NCBI RefSeq assembly: GCF_019090095.1
Contig: NZ_JAGQFP010000004.1
Span: 1 to 64,000 of the forward strand
Origin: Stutzerimonas stutzeri
GTDB lineage: Bacteria; Pseudomonadota; Gammaproteobacteria; Pseudomonadales; Pseudomonadaceae
Reading direction: 5' to 3'
DNA length: 64,000 nt
Part shown: positions 38,742 through 50,309 of the stretch, piece after piece
Position numbering within the stretch: the first letter of the stretch is position 1
Layout: every line of letters starts with the position of its first letter
Made by a program: the position numbers and the translations under genes
The notes under the pieces: generated by a model
Told to the model about the DNA's origin: nothing
Seen by the model: only the letters and a program-made list of their open reading frames with translations
Databases searched by the model: none

Positions 38742-39380
38742 TTAGTGCTGGCCCGGCAGCCAGCCATGCACCATTGCGTGCTTCATCAGGTCCGCCGGTC
38801 GGTCGATGTCGAGCTTGCGGCGGATACTAAGCCGGTGGGTTTCCACGGTCCGCACGCTGATCTGCAGGGCGCGCGCCATGGTCTTGTTGTTGTGCCCCTG
38901 CGCGAGCATCAGCAGCACTTCCCGTTCACGGGGGGTCAGCTCGCGCTCTTCGGCGTTACGGCTGGCCAGCTTCTCGGCGACGCCCTCGCTGTAGTACGTG
39001 TCCCCGGCGGCGATGGCTTCGATGGCCACGATGATCTCGCGTGACGGTGCGTCCTTGAGTACGTAACCGCGGGCGCCAACCTTCACCGAGGTGTTCACGT
39101 ACTCCTGGTTGTCATACATGCTCAGGATCAGCACGCGAATGTCCGGAAAGTCGCGGCGCAACGCCTGGGTCAGCTCGAGGCCGTTGATGTCCTTGAGCCC
39201 GATGTCCATCAGCACGACATCGACCGCTACGCGATTGAGCAGCTCCAGGGCTTCGGCGCCGCTGCTGGCCTCGCCGACCACATCCAGTTCGGGCACGGCC
39301 ATCAACAATGCGCGGATACCGTCCCGAACCATGACATGGTCGTCGATCAATACCACCTTGATACGTGCTTGCGGGTTCAT
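38742..39380 (-). CDS. NarL/FixJ-family response regulator
   Basis: A 212-residue transcription factor. The receiver domain (about 6-122) has the acidic pair Asp13-Asp14, the phospho-acceptor Asp59 (VLMDIGL) and Lys110 (YVLKDA). A LuxR-type HTH covers about 146-210 (LTPREREVLLMLAQG). It is encoded 31 bases after its cognate histidine kinase. Target genes cannot be read from sequence; some may be close, since no metabolic gene sits in the operon. Confidence 0.9.
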   Translation of the reverse strand: MNPQARIKVVLIDDHVMVRDGIRALLMAVPELDVVGEASSGAEALELLNRVAVDVVLMDIGLKDINGLELTQALRRDFPDIRVLILSMYDNQEYVNTSVKVGARGYVLKDAPSREIIVAIEAIAAGDTYYSEGVAEKLASRNAEERELTPREREVLLMLAQGHNNKTMARALQISVRTVETHRLSIRRKLDIDRPADLMKHAMVHGWLPGQH

Positions 39381-39411
39381 TGTGCGAGCCTCTTGTTGTT
39401 GTCGACGGAAG

Positions 39412-40764
39412 TCAGCCGGGGTGCGCCGGCAAGGTTACGTCCAGCTCGGTGCCACCGGCTTCGGAGGTCAGGCTGAAGCGCCCTCCAAAGTGCTCCACCC
39501 GCTCACGGATGTTGCGCAAACCGATGCCGCCGCCCTTGATGCTGTCGAGCTTGCGGGGATTGAAGCCGATCCCGTCGTCCCTGACCCTCAGGCGCACTGA
39601 AACGCCATCACCGTCCAGACTGATACGGACCTGCCGCGCGCCCGCGTGACGCTCGATGTTGGTCAGGGCCTCCTGCAGCACGCGAAACAGTGCGACCGCC
39701 ACCGAGTCGTCAGGTGCTCCGTGGCCGAGGTTATTGGTATACCGCAGGGTCAGGCCACTGCGCTGCTCGAACTCGGCGACAAGCTGGCCAATGGCCGCCG
39801 ACAGCCCAAGGGTATCAAGCAGCGAGGGATGCAGGTCATGGGAAATTCGTCGCACTTCCCCGATAGCCCCGGCCAGTCGTTCGACGCCGGTATCGAGGGT
39901 GGTCAAGGCTTTGGGACTGCCGCTGGCCAGTTCGTGACTGGCCAGCTCGAACTGAAACTTGATCGACACCAGCAATTGGCTGATGCCATCGTGCAGCTCT
40001 CTGGACACGCGAGAGCGCTCCTCCTCCTGCAGGCTGACGATACGCTGGGTCAGCAACTGCAACTTGCGGTCAGCCAAGCGCCGCTCGCTGACGTTCAGCG
40101 TCAGGCCGCTGGCGAACACCAGCAGCACCGCGACCAGCGCCACCCCGGCGATCGCCAGCATGGTGGTATGGATACCGCTGGACACCTCGTTGCGCACGTT
40201 CAGAATCGCCTGATCCACGTCCTCGAGATAGAGTCCGGTGCCAAGCATCCAGCCCCAGCGTTCAAGCATCACCACGTAGGCAAGCTTGGCCGCGAACTGC
40301 CCGGTAGAAGGCTTTTGCCAGGTATAGCGCTGGAAGCCGTCGCCGCGCTGCGCGCTGCGCATCAGTGCCTGGATCACCGGCAGGCCGTTCGGATCCGTCA
40401 TGTTCCAGAGATCCTGCCCGACCAGTTCGCTCTGGCGCGGATGCATCAAGCTGCGCCCGCTACGGTCGTAGACGAAAAAATAGCCATCGCTGCCGAAGCT
40501 GAATCGGCTCAGCGCGGCCAGCACCTTCTGCTTGGTTTCGTCGTCATCCAAACCGCTGTCGTAGAGCGGTGCGATGATGCTGGTGGCCATTTCCACATAG
40601 TTCTTCAGCTCCGCCTGCTTGCTCGCCAGGATGCTGGCCTCGATCAGTTGTGCCTGCTGCTCGCCGAGCCGCTGGTTCTGCACGATCACCAGGGCACACA
40701 CGACCGCCACGGCCAGCAGCAATGGCAGGATGCTGAGTGCGGCGATCTTGTGCTTGAGCTGCAT
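39412..40764 (-). CDS. Cache-domain sensor histidine kinase (HPK7)
   Basis: A 450-residue membrane kinase. TM1 is about 7-28, a periplasmic Cache domain about 35-185 (FGSDGYFFVYDRSGRSLMHP), and TM2 about 198-222. The HisKA_3 dimerisation domain holds the phospho-histidine His258 in SRELHDGISQ; an HATPase domain ends the protein (DDGIGFN, GGGIGLRNIRERV). Cache domains of this kind often bind carboxylates or amino acids, but the ligand is unknown. The ATG at 40764 gives the membrane-anchored start. Partner is the response regulator 31 bases downstream. Confidence 0.9.
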   Translation of the reverse strand: MQLKHKIAALSILPLLLAVAVVCALVIVQNQRLGEQQAQLIEASILASKQAELKNYVEMATSIIAPLYDSGLDDDETKQKVLAALSRFSFGSDGYFFVYDRSGRSLMHPRQSELVGQDLWNMTDPNGLPVIQALMRSAQRGDGFQRYTWQKPSTGQFAAKLAYVVMLERWGWMLGTGLYLEDVDQAILNVRNEVSSGIHTTMLAIAGVALVAVLLVFASGLTLNVSERRLADRKLQLLTQRIVSLQEEERSRVSRELHDGISQLLVSIKFQFELASHELASGSPKALTTLDTGVERLAGAIGEVRRISHDLHPSLLDTLGLSAAIGQLVAEFEQRSGLTLRYTNNLGHGAPDDSVAVALFRVLQEALTNIERHAGARQVRISLDGDGVSVRLRVRDDGIGFNPRKLDSIKGGGIGLRNIRERVEHFGGRFSLTSEAGGTELDVTLPAHPG

Positions 40765-40856
40765 CGAGCCTCTCCGAATCAGGCAAGCCTCAGGCGGCGC
40801 AACGGCAATGGTGCCTCGGACGGCGACCGCGTCCCGTCGCGCCCGCGCCTGGACAA

Positions 40857-40885
40857 ACAAAAAAGCCCGGCAATGGCCGGGCTTT
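40857..40885 (-). terminator. Rho-independent terminator of glyA copy 1
   Basis: On the minus strand AAAGCCCGGC and GCCGGGCTTTTTT pair around a short loop. It lies 19 bases past the glyA stop and before the kinase gene on the same strand. Confidence 0.88.
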
Positions 40886-40903
40886 CGCTACTGCTGGTCG
40901 TGC

Positions 40904-42157
40904 TTAGTTACCGTAGACCGGGAACTTGGCGCAGATGGCCTCGACCTTGCCACGCACCGCCTCGATCACCGACTCGTCGCCCATGTTGTCGAGAATGTCG
41001 CAGATCCAGCCAGCCAGGTCGCGGCACTCGGTCTCACCGAAGCCACGCGTGGTGACCGCCGGCGTACCGATGCGCAGGCCGGAGGTGACGAACGGAGAAC
41101 GCGGGTCGTTCGGCACGCTGTTTTTGTTCACGGTGATGTGAGCATTGCCCAGCGCCGCGTCGGCATCCTTCCCGGTGATGTCCTGCTTGATCAGGCTGAG
41201 CAGGAACAGATGGTTCTGCGTGCCGCCGGAGACGACATCGAAGCCGCGCTGGATGAACACGTCGGCCATGGCCTGGGCGTTCTTCACGACCTGCTGCTGG
41301 TAGGCCTTGAATTCAGGCTGCAGCGCTTCCTTGAAGCACACGGCCTTGGCCGCGATGACGTGCTCCAGCGGGCCGCCCTGGGCGCCGGGGAAGACCGCGG
41401 AGTTGAGCTTCTTCTCGATCTCCTCGTTCTTCCTGGCCAGGATCAGGCCGCCACGCGGGCCGCGCAGGGTCTTGTGGGTGGTGGTGGTGACGACGTCAGC
41501 GAACGGCACCGGGTTCGGGTAGACACCCGCGGCAACCAGACCGGCCACGTGCGCCATGTCGACGAACAGGTAGGCACCGACCTTGTCGGCAATGGCGCGG
41601 AAGCGCGGGAAGTCCAGTTGCTGCGAGTAGGCCGAGAAACCGGCGACGATCATCTTCGGCTTGTGCTCGACGGCCAGGCGCTCGACTTCGTCGTAATCGA
41701 TCAGGCCCTGGTCGTTGATGCCGTACTGCACGGCGTTGTACAGCTTGCCCGAGGACGACACGCTGGCGCCGTGGGTCAGGTGGCCGCCGTGGGCCAGGCT
41801 CATGCCGAGGATGGTGTCACCGGCGTTGAGCAGCGCCAGGTAGACAGCGCTGTTGGCTTGCGAGCCGGCATGCGGCTGGACGTTGGCGTAGTCGGCGCCG
41901 AACAGCTCCTTGGCGCGATCGATGGCCAGCTGCTCGACCACGTCGACATACTCGCAACCACCGTAGTAACGCTTGCCCGGGTAGCCTTCGGCGTACTTGT
42001 TGGTGAGCACCGAACCCTGGGCTTCCATTACCGCCGGGCTGGTGTAGTTTTCCGAGGCGATCAGCTCGATGTGGTCTTCCTGGCGCTTGGCTTCCTGCTG
42101 CATGGCAGCGAAGAGATCGGCGTCGAAACGGGCGAGGGTCAAATCACGGCTGAACAT
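40904..42157 (-). CDS. glyA: Serine hydroxymethyltransferase (copy 1)
   Basis: A 417-residue PLP enzyme that interconverts serine and glycine with THF as C1 carrier. The PLP lysine is Lys229 in [26 protein letters not shown] and [12 protein letters not shown] are intact. It has its own terminator and stands next to the MorA-like gene, as in P. aeruginosa, suggesting the housekeeping copy. A close paralogue lies at 55089 in opposite orientation within the sarcosine operon. Confidence 0.96.
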   Translation of the reverse strand: MFSRDLTLARFDADLFAAMQQEAKRQEDHIELIASENYTSPAVMEAQGSVLTNKYAEGYPGKRYYGGCEYVDVVEQLAIDRAKELFGADYANVQPHAGSQANSAVYLALLNAGDTILGMSLAHGGHLTHGASVSSSGKLYNAVQYGINDQGLIDYDEVERLAVEHKPKMIVAGFSAYSQQLDFPRFRAIADKVGAYLFVDMAHVAGLVAAGVYPNPVPFADVVTTTTHKTLRGPRGGLILARKNEEIEKKLNSAVFPGAQGGPLEHVIAAKAVCFKEALQPEFKAYQQQVVKNAQAMADVFIQRGFDVVSGGTQNHLFLLSLIKQDITGKDADAALGNAHITVNKNSVPNDPRSPFVTSGLRIGTPAVTTRGFGETECRDLAGWICDILDNMGDESVIEAVRGKVEAICAKFPVYGN

Positions 42158-42324
42158 GGCGGTCCTCAGAGTCAGCTGGCGGTAAAAAGCGAGCCGCAGA
42201 GTCTACCTCATCCGCAAAAATGCGGGTATGAGGACTGGTCATCTGCAACATGAGCGCCGCGCTAGGCGCCTGCGTGCAGCAGCCTGTCGCCGTTCCGCTC
42301 CGGTTGCACAGATCAGCTCGGCGC

Positions 42325-45315
42325 TCAGGCCCCGTAGCCAGCAACGACCTCGCCCAAGCATGCTGCCGGCATCGGGCGGCCAAGATAGAACCCCTGCACT
42401 TCATCGCAGCCATGCGCCTGGAGGAAATCCAGCTGCAACTGGTTTTCCACCCCTTCGGCAATCACCGCCAGCCCCAGGCTATGCGCCATGGCGATGATGG
42501 CACGGGCAATCTGGCCGTCCTGCTCGCCGGCGGGCAGCCCATCGACAAAACTGCGGTCGATCTTCAGCACGTCGATGGGAAACTGCTTGAGGTAATTGAG
42601 CGAGGAATAGCCGGTGCCGAAATCATCGATCGCAATTGATGGCCCGAGCCGCTTGAGCGACTCGAGCGTACGCAGCGCCTCCCCCACGTCCTGCATTAGG
42701 ATGCTTTCGGTCAGCTCCAGCTCGAGGCGAGCCGGTTCGATGCCGCTCGAGGCGAGAATCTTAGCGATACGCTGACCGAGCTGGCCGTCGGCGAACTGCC
42801 GGGCCGACAGATTCACCGCAACCTTCGGCACCCTGAGCCCCGCTCGTTCCCACGCCAGGAGCTGCCGGCAGGCCTCGGCCAGCACCCAGTCACCGACCTC
42901 GACCACCAGCCCCAACTCCTCGAGCACCGGAATGAACGCCGCCGGCGACACCAGGCCACGGTCCGGATGCTGCCAGCGCAGCAATGCCTCGACGCCGGTC
43001 AGGGTCCGACCGTCGGCCAGCAGCTGCGGCTGATAATGCAGCACGAACTGCTGTTGCTCGAGGGCATGCCGCAGGTCGCTTTCGAGCTCCAGTCGCTCCA
43101 GTGCGCTGGCGTTCATCTCAGCCTGATAGAACTGGAAATTGTTCTTGCCGCGTTCCTTGGCGTGGTACATCGCCGTATCGGCATTCTTCATCAGCTGGCT
43201 GAGGTCGTCGCCATCCTGCGGGCTGAGGGCGATGCCGATGCTGGCGGTGACGAAGAATTCACGCCCGGACAGCACGAACGGCTCGCTCAGGCTGGCCAGG
43301 ATGCGCTCGCCGACGTGAATGGCGCGCTTGAGCGCCTCCTCGCGATCATTGCCTGGATGCAACAGGAAGGTGAATTCGTCGCCGCCCATGCGCGCCACCG
43401 TATCGTCCGCATCGACACAGGAGGCCAGTCGCATCGCGACCTCCTTGAGCATCCGGTCGCCGGCGGCATGACCGAGCGAGTCGTTGATCGGCTTGAAGCG
43501 ATCCAGGTCGAGGAACATCAACACCACCCAGCCCCCGCGTCGCGCCGCCAGCTGCAGACTGCTGTGCAGACGGTCCTGAAACAGCGTGCGATTGGGCAGT
43601 TGGGTCAGGCTGTCGTAGTAGGCCAGACGATGGATGCGCTTCTCGCTGGCCTTGCGCTCGCTCATGTCGCTGAAGAAGCAGACATAGCTGACCAGTTCAT
43701 GCTCGGCGTCGCGCACCGCGGTAATGCCGACCCAGCACGGGTAGGTATCGCCGTCCTTGCGCTTGAGCCAGAACTCGCCCTCCCAGGTCCCGGCCTGCAG
43801 AATCTGGTCGCGAACGAAGGTCATGTGGTTGGCTTGCTGGCGATCGGCGCTCAGCGCCATCGGCAGCTTGCCCAGCATCTCCTCGCTGCCATAGCCGGTA
43901 ATACGCTGGAATGCCGCGTTGACCTGGACGATCCGCCCGTCCGGGTCGGTGACGACGATGGCCGCCGTGGAATGGTCGAATACGGTCGCGGCGCGGCGCA
44001 GCTCCGTTTCGGCCTGGCGCTGCTGACTGACGTCACGACCGATGCACAGGGTTCCGTCGAACCGGTTGTGCTCGTCCCAGATCAAAGTGATGCGCAATTC
44101 GATAGCGACCGGGCGACCGTCCGCGGCGCGACAATCGAAATAGAGGGTCTCGCCTTGCAGGCTCTGGCCGAGTTCGGCCAGGGCAAGCGGGTTGGTCGAA
44201 GCCCTGCGCACGCGGCGCATCAGCTCGTAAAAACGCGCGGCCTGGCGGGGTTTCGTCACCACCCGGTCAAGGCCGTGACGCAGCGCCCAGTCCGGGCTGT
44301 AACCCAGCACAGCCTGGATGGACGGGCCGACGTAGTCGATCCGCACCGAGCTATCGGTGGTGAAGATGACATCTTGCAGGCTGTCAGCGAGCATGCGATA
44401 GCGGCGCTCGCTGTCGCGCAGCGAGTGGCTGTGCTCGATGTCCGCGGTGACATCGCGGGCGACGCCAATCAGCCGCCAGATCCGCCCTCGTGAATCGCGA
44501 GACAAGACCCGCTCGCAGAGGCTGAACCAGCGCCAACTGCCATCGCGGTGCCGCCAGCGCAGCAACGCCTCCTGCCCGACGCCTTCGCGCATCGAGCCGC
44601 GCAGCGCCAGCAGACGCCAGATGTATTCCTGATCGTCGGGGTGACTGATGCGCTGCCAGAAGGCATTGCCATCCTCGCCGCGCTCGGCCTCGCTGTAGCC
44701 CAGCCGCGAGGCCAGATTGCTGTTGCTGTAGACCAGCTTGCCGCTCTGCAGATCCTGCACATAGAGGGTGTCGGGCACCGCCCGGAGCACCTCGGACCAG
44801 AAGCGTTCGCGCTCGACCAGCGCCGTTTGCGCCTGCCGCTCACGGGTGATGTCGCGCATGACCCAGACGAAGCAGGAGGGCTGCGAATCGCGCCCCAGGC
44901 AAAGCGCACCGCGGGCGATGGAAAACAGGCGGAACTCGCCGCCCTGCAGCAAACGTACGGGCGGGAGGCAGACATCGCTTGCCTGATCGACATCGAAGGC
45001 CTGCGGATCGAGCGCCGGTAGCAGGTCCTGCAGCCGATAACGCGATACCTGCTGGCTGCCCAGGCCGAACATCTTCTCCGCCTGACGATTGAGGTGCTGC
45101 AGCCGGCCGGAGAAATCGCTGATCAGCACCCGCTCGTCAATGGCGTCCAGCGCGGCAAGCGAATAACGCAGCGCCTGCCAGCGAGCGTCGAAGCGTCTGG
45201 GCAACAGCCGAGCGCCTAGCCGAGCCACAAGCCGGACCAGCGGCGCGAAGCCTACGGAACGGGACGCCTGCAGTGGAGATGTGTTGTCGTCAGTCAAACT
45301 GTCGAACCTGTGCAA
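42325..45315 (-). CDS. PAS-GGDEF-EAL c-di-GMP enzyme (MorA-position)
   Basis: A 996-residue soluble protein. Several PAS/PAC domains cover about residues 50-570, followed by a GGDEF domain (intact GGDEF at 644-648) and an EAL domain (EALLR from 776, with ELTES, IDDFGTGYSSLNYL and KIDRSFV). Both catalytic motifs look active. The RxxD inhibitory site before GGDEF is absent (DADD). Position between glyA and ettA is that of morA (PA4601) in P. aeruginosa, but no N-terminal transmembrane segments are visible and the protein is much shorter than MorA. Role in motility or biofilm control is inference. Confidence 0.88.
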   Translation of the reverse strand: MHRFDSLTDDNTSPLQASRSVGFAPLVRLVARLGARLLPRRFDARWQALRYSLAALDAIDERVLISDFSGRLQHLNRQAEKMFGLGSQQVSRYRLQDLLPALDPQAFDVDQASDVCLPPVRLLQGGEFRLFSIARGALCLGRDSQPSCFVWVMRDITRERQAQTALVERERFWSEVLRAVPDTLYVQDLQSGKLVYSNSNLASRLGYSEAERGEDGNAFWQRISHPDDQEYIWRLLALRGSMREGVGQEALLRWRHRDGSWRWFSLCERVLSRDSRGRIWRLIGVARDVTADIEHSHSLRDSERRYRMLADSLQDVIFTTDSSVRIDYVGPSIQAVLGYSPDWALRHGLDRVVTKPRQAARFYELMRRVRRASTNPLALAELGQSLQGETLYFDCRAADGRPVAIELRITLIWDEHNRFDGTLCIGRDVSQQRQAETELRRAATVFDHSTAAIVVTDPDGRIVQVNAAFQRITGYGSEEMLGKLPMALSADRQQANHMTFVRDQILQAGTWEGEFWLKRKDGDTYPCWVGITAVRDAEHELVSYVCFFSDMSERKASEKRIHRLAYYDSLTQLPNRTLFQDRLHSSLQLAARRGGWVVLMFLDLDRFKPINDSLGHAAGDRMLKEVAMRLASCVDADDTVARMGGDEFTFLLHPGNDREEALKRAIHVGERILASLSEPFVLSGREFFVTASIGIALSPQDGDDLSQLMKNADTAMYHAKERGKNNFQFYQAEMNASALERLELESDLRHALEQQQFVLHYQPQLLADGRTLTGVEALLRWQHPDRGLVSPAAFIPVLEELGLVVEVGDWVLAEACRQLLAWERAGLRVPKVAVNLSARQFADGQLGQRIAKILASSGIEPARLELELTESILMQDVGEALRTLESLKRLGPSIAIDDFGTGYSSLNYLKQFPIDVLKIDRSFVDGLPAGEQDGQIARAIIAMAHSLGLAVIAEGVENQLQLDFLQAHGCDEVQGFYLGRPMPAACLGEVVAGYGA

Positions 45316-45512
45316 GAGGGCGACAATAGCCCTGCGGCGTATGCGTGAATGGCGCTAAGCATGCCCTGCACCAAGGCAAAACGCCACCATCGAATGCGGA
45401 GCGCCTGGTTTGCCCTGCCTGACGCATTCCGGTAGCTTTGCCGGATTGTCCCGATCGTCCGCCACGACGGGTTTTTCATCCTCTTTTTTCTTCGTCACGG
45501 GCATTCGTCTCC

Positions 45513-47180
<1,668 letters not shown>

Positions 47181-47189
47181 CTTCGATCT

Positions 47190-47217
47190 TCAACGGAGCC
47201 GCAAGGCTCCGTTTTTG
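47190..47217 (+). terminator. Rho-independent terminator of ettA
   Basis: AACGGAGCC (47192-47200) pairs with GGCTCCGTT (47205-47213) around a GCAA tetraloop, followed by TTT. Confidence 0.88.
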
Positions 47218-47336
47218 CGTGACGAATCGCCTCTGGTGGCCAATTGCTAGATGCCGGATAATTGCGCGCCTCGAGAGCAGATTCACCCATGCGGAACGCC
47301 CGCAAGGCGTCGCGACAGGAAGGGATAGACACCGAC

Positions 47337-49328
47337 ATGGCAGCACTGGGCTTACGCGGGAAATCGTTGCTGGTGCTAATGCTGACCTTCCTGCTGGCCA
47401 TCGGCGTGACGGTGCTGGTCGGGCAACAAGCCCTGCAAGGCGTACAACACCGTTTCGGTGAGGCCTACGCGCGCAACGTGGTGCAGCTCAACCGTGAGCG
47501 GCTGTTCGCACCGGTGACTCGCGAACTGGCCCTGGCCCAGCGACTGGCGGAATCGCAGATCACCCGCGCCTGGCTCCTCGACGAAGACGACGCCGCCCGC
47601 CGCGAGTTGTTCTTCCGCGAGGCCGCCGGCTACCAGCGGGCACTCGGTGACCATTCCTACTTCGCCGCGTCGGCCGCGACCCATCGCTACTACTCCAACG
47701 GCGATCAGCAGGCACCCAGCGAACAGCCTCGTTACGTAATGAAGCCCGACAACCCCGATGACGAGTGGTTCTATGTCACGCTGCGCTCGGATGCGCCCTA
47801 CCACCTGAACGTGGACCGCTCGGTCGTCACCGGCGATCTGAAGATCTGGTTCAACATCGTCACCCGTGATGGCGACCGCCCCCTCGGTATCGTCGGTTCG
47901 GGCATCAGCCTGAAAGCCTTCGTTACCCAGTTCATCGAAGAGAACAAGACCGGCGTCGAGTCCATGGTGCTGGACAGCTTCGGCTCGATCCTGGTCCACC
48001 CCAACCCGAACCTGGTCACGCTCAACGCCGATACCTCGCAAGGGCGCTCGCTGTCCACCAACCTGCTGGGCCTGCTCGATGACATCGATCAGGCCCAGGC
48101 GCTGCGTCAGGCGATGGCTTACAGCCGGGAGCATCCCGCCGAGACGGTCACTCTGGAGACGAGCCTCGATGGCGAGCCACGTCTGCTGGCTCTGACCTGG
48201 ATTCCGGAGCTGCAATGGTTCGTCGCCAGTGCCGTCGACCTGCGGACCGCCCAGGTAATCGAGCTCAAGCCATTGCTGCCCGCGCTCGGTGCCGTCCTGC
48301 TGCTGTTGGCGGTACTGATTCTGTTGGGTGCCTGGTTGGTCGACAAGCGCCTGCTGAGGCCCCTGCGGCAGTTGCGCAAAAGCGCTCAGGCGATCGCTGC
48401 CGGGCAGTACGAAACGCCGCTGCCGCTTCACCGCGACGATGAAATCGGCGAGCTGAGCGCCGCGTTCAGCAGCATGGCGCAGCAGGTGCGCAGCCACACC
48501 CACGAGCTGGAGAGCCGGGTTCAGGAGCGCACCCGCGCGCTGGAGCAGGCCAACCGGGAAATGGCCGCGGCGCACAAGAAGATCGACGACTCGATCGACT
48601 ACGCCAGCCTCATCCAGCACGCCATCCTGCCCAAGCGGCAACTGGTCGCCGACCTCGATGATCGCCATGCCGTGCTCTGGCATCCGCGCGATGTGGTCGG
48701 CGGCGATTTCTACGTCTATCGCGCCACAGCCCAGGGCTGCCTGCTCGGTGTGGTCGACTGCGCTGGCCATGGCGTACCCGGCGCGCTGATGACCATGCTC
48801 GCCCATGCCGCCATCGAGCAGGCGATTTCAGATGCCGGCCTTGGCGACCCGGCCGCGATCCTTGCACGCACCGATGGCATCGTGCGCAGGATGCTGCGCG
48901 ACGACAGCACCCAGCATGCCCTGGCCACCAACATGGACGTGGGCCTTGCCTATGTCGACGTCGAACGCCGTCGGGTGATCTATGCCGGCGCTAAGATCGC
49001 GCTGTATTACAGCGACGGCGAGCATCTCGATGAACTGCCAGCCGGGCGCCGCGCGGTGGGAGATCGCCGTGTCGGCGAATACCACAACGCCGAGGTCGAA
49101 CTGAAGCCGGGGCGTACCTTCTATCTCGCCACCGACGGCTTCCTCGATCAGGCTGGCGGCGAGCTAGGCTATGGCTTCGGCAACAGCCGCTTCGCCGAGA
49201 TGATCCTGCGTCACGCCCGCCTGCCGCTGGCCGAACAAGGCGCCGCGTTCAGCGCGACCCTGGCCGAATACCAGGGCGATTATCCCCAGCGTGACGACAT
49301 CACCATGTTGTGTTTCCGTTTCGATTGA
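47337..49328 (+). CDS. siaA: SiaA membrane PP2C-type phosphatase
   Basis: A 663-residue inner-membrane protein. TM1 is about residues 8-30, an extracytoplasmic Cache-like sensor follows, TM2 is about 315-337, then HAMP and a coiled coil. A C-terminal PPM/SpoIIE phosphatase domain has metal motifs GGDFYVYR, VDCAGHGVPGA and QRDDITML. SiaA dephosphorylates SiaC in response to surfactant or ethanol stress and so lets SiaD make c-di-GMP (P. aeruginosa knowledge). Start 47337 is chosen for its sensible N-terminus; an ATG at 47289 is the alternative. It heads the siaABCD operon. Confidence 0.93.
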   Translation: MAALGLRGKSLLVLMLTFLLAIGVTVLVGQQALQGVQHRFGEAYARNVVQLNRERLFAPVTRELALAQRLAESQITRAWLLDEDDAARRELFFREAAGYQRALGDHSYFAASAATHRYYSNGDQQAPSEQPRYVMKPDNPDDEWFYVTLRSDAPYHLNVDRSVVTGDLKIWFNIVTRDGDRPLGIVGSGISLKAFVTQFIEENKTGVESMVLDSFGSILVHPNPNLVTLNADTSQGRSLSTNLLGLLDDIDQAQALRQAMAYSREHPAETVTLETSLDGEPRLLALTWIPELQWFVASAVDLRTAQVIELKPLLPALGAVLLLLAVLILLGAWLVDKRLLRPLRQLRKSAQAIAAGQYETPLPLHRDDEIGELSAAFSSMAQQVRSHTHELESRVQERTRALEQANREMAAAHKKIDDSIDYASLIQHAILPKRQLVADLDDRHAVLWHPRDVVGGDFYVYRATAQGCLLGVVDCAGHGVPGALMTMLAHAAIEQAISDAGLGDPAAILARTDGIVRRMLRDDSTQHALATNMDVGLAYVDVERRRVIYAGAKIALYYSDGEHLDELPAGRRAVGDRRVGEYHNAEVELKPGRTFYLATDGFLDQAGGELGYGFGNSRFAEMILRHARLPLAEQGAAFSATLAEYQGDYPQRDDITMLCFRFD

Positions 49329-49356
49329 GCGCCATCCACCGGAGTCGAGTCGCCCC

Positions 49357-49902
49357 ATGGAAAATCTTGACCTCTTCGCCATGCGCGAAAGCTACAACAG
49401 GCAGCAGATCATGCTGTGCTTCAACGGGCCGATCTCGCGCAGCCTGATCGAGGAAATCGGCAACGCCCTGCGCAACTACCTGGCCGCCGACCACGCCAAT
49501 CCGTCGTCGGCCATGGACGTGTTCGCCGTCTATATCGAAATGACCCAGAACATCCGCCACTACGCGAAGGTCCGAAACTGGGCCGACCAGGAAGCCGGCG
49601 CCACCGTCGTGGTCGCCCGCAATGACAGCGACGGCCGTTATGTCGTCTCGGCCGGCAACCTGATCGAGACCGCAGATGGCGAAGCGTTGATCGCTGCCAT
49701 CGAGGAGCTGGCGAGCCTGGACAAAGCCCAGCTCAAGGCCAGGTACAAAGAACAATTGCGCAAGCCGCGCGAAGACAACACCGTGAGCGGCGCCGGGCTG
49801 GGCCTGATCGACATCGCCCGTAAATCCAGCGAGCCACTCAAGGCCTCGTTGCAAAGCGTTGCCAACGGCCGCTCGTTCATCAGCCTGAGCGCGGTCATCT
49901 GA
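49357..49902 (+). CDS. siaB: SiaB protein kinase
   Basis: A 181-residue protein of the SiaB/DUF6272 family. SiaB phosphorylates SiaC on a threonine, opposing SiaA. The start MENLDLFAMRESYNRQQIML and the later SGAGLGLIDIARKSS (a glycine-rich GHKL-like nucleotide loop) are seen. It begins 28 bases after siaA and precedes siaC by 20 bases. Confidence 0.92.
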   Translation: MENLDLFAMRESYNRQQIMLCFNGPISRSLIEEIGNALRNYLAADHANPSSAMDVFAVYIEMTQNIRHYAKVRNWADQEAGATVVVARNDSDGRYVVSAGNLIETADGEALIAAIEELASLDKAQLKARYKEQLRKPREDNTVSGAGLGLIDIARKSSEPLKASLQSVANGRSFISLSAVI

Positions 49903-49922
49903 CTTACAAGAGCCAAATGCAC

Positions 49923-50300
49923 ATGAATGATTTCTCCATTGCCGGCAGCCAGTCATCGCCTGCCATTCAATCCGATTGGGCCAACGGCGTGCTCTCCATG
50001 CAGGGCGATTCCTACCCGGAAAACTCCTACGAGCTGTTCCACCAGGTCATCGAGTGGATCGAGCGTTACCTGGCCGAAGCGGACCGCCCGCTGCGCCTGG
50101 AGTTGCACCTGCTGTACCTCAACACCAGCAGCATCAAGGCGGTGATGGACATCTTCGACCTGCTCGAAGCGGCGCACCAGCAAGGCAAGTCGGTGGCCGT
50201 CAACTGGCATTACGATCGGCGCAACGAGCGCGTGGTGGAACTGGCCGAGGAATTCAAGGAAGACTGCACCTTTCCATTCATGATCCTCAGCGACGAATAG
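49923..50300 (+). CDS. siaC: SiaC anti-sigma-antagonist-like partner of SiaD
   Basis: A 125-residue protein of the SiaC family. The regulatory threonine falls at Thr68 in LLYLNTSSIK, the number known from P. aeruginosa, when the ATG at 49923 is used; the ATG at 49917 (MHMNDF) is two residues longer. Unphosphorylated SiaC binds and activates the cyclase SiaD. It lies in the operon between siaB and siaD with a nine-base gap to siaD. Confidence 0.92.
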   Translation: MNDFSIAGSQSSPAIQSDWANGVLSMQGDSYPENSYELFHQVIEWIERYLAEADRPLRLELHLLYLNTSSIKAVMDIFDLLEAAHQQGKSVAVNWHYDRRNERVVELAEEFKEDCTFPFMILSDE

Positions 50301-50309
50301 AAGGTCTGT

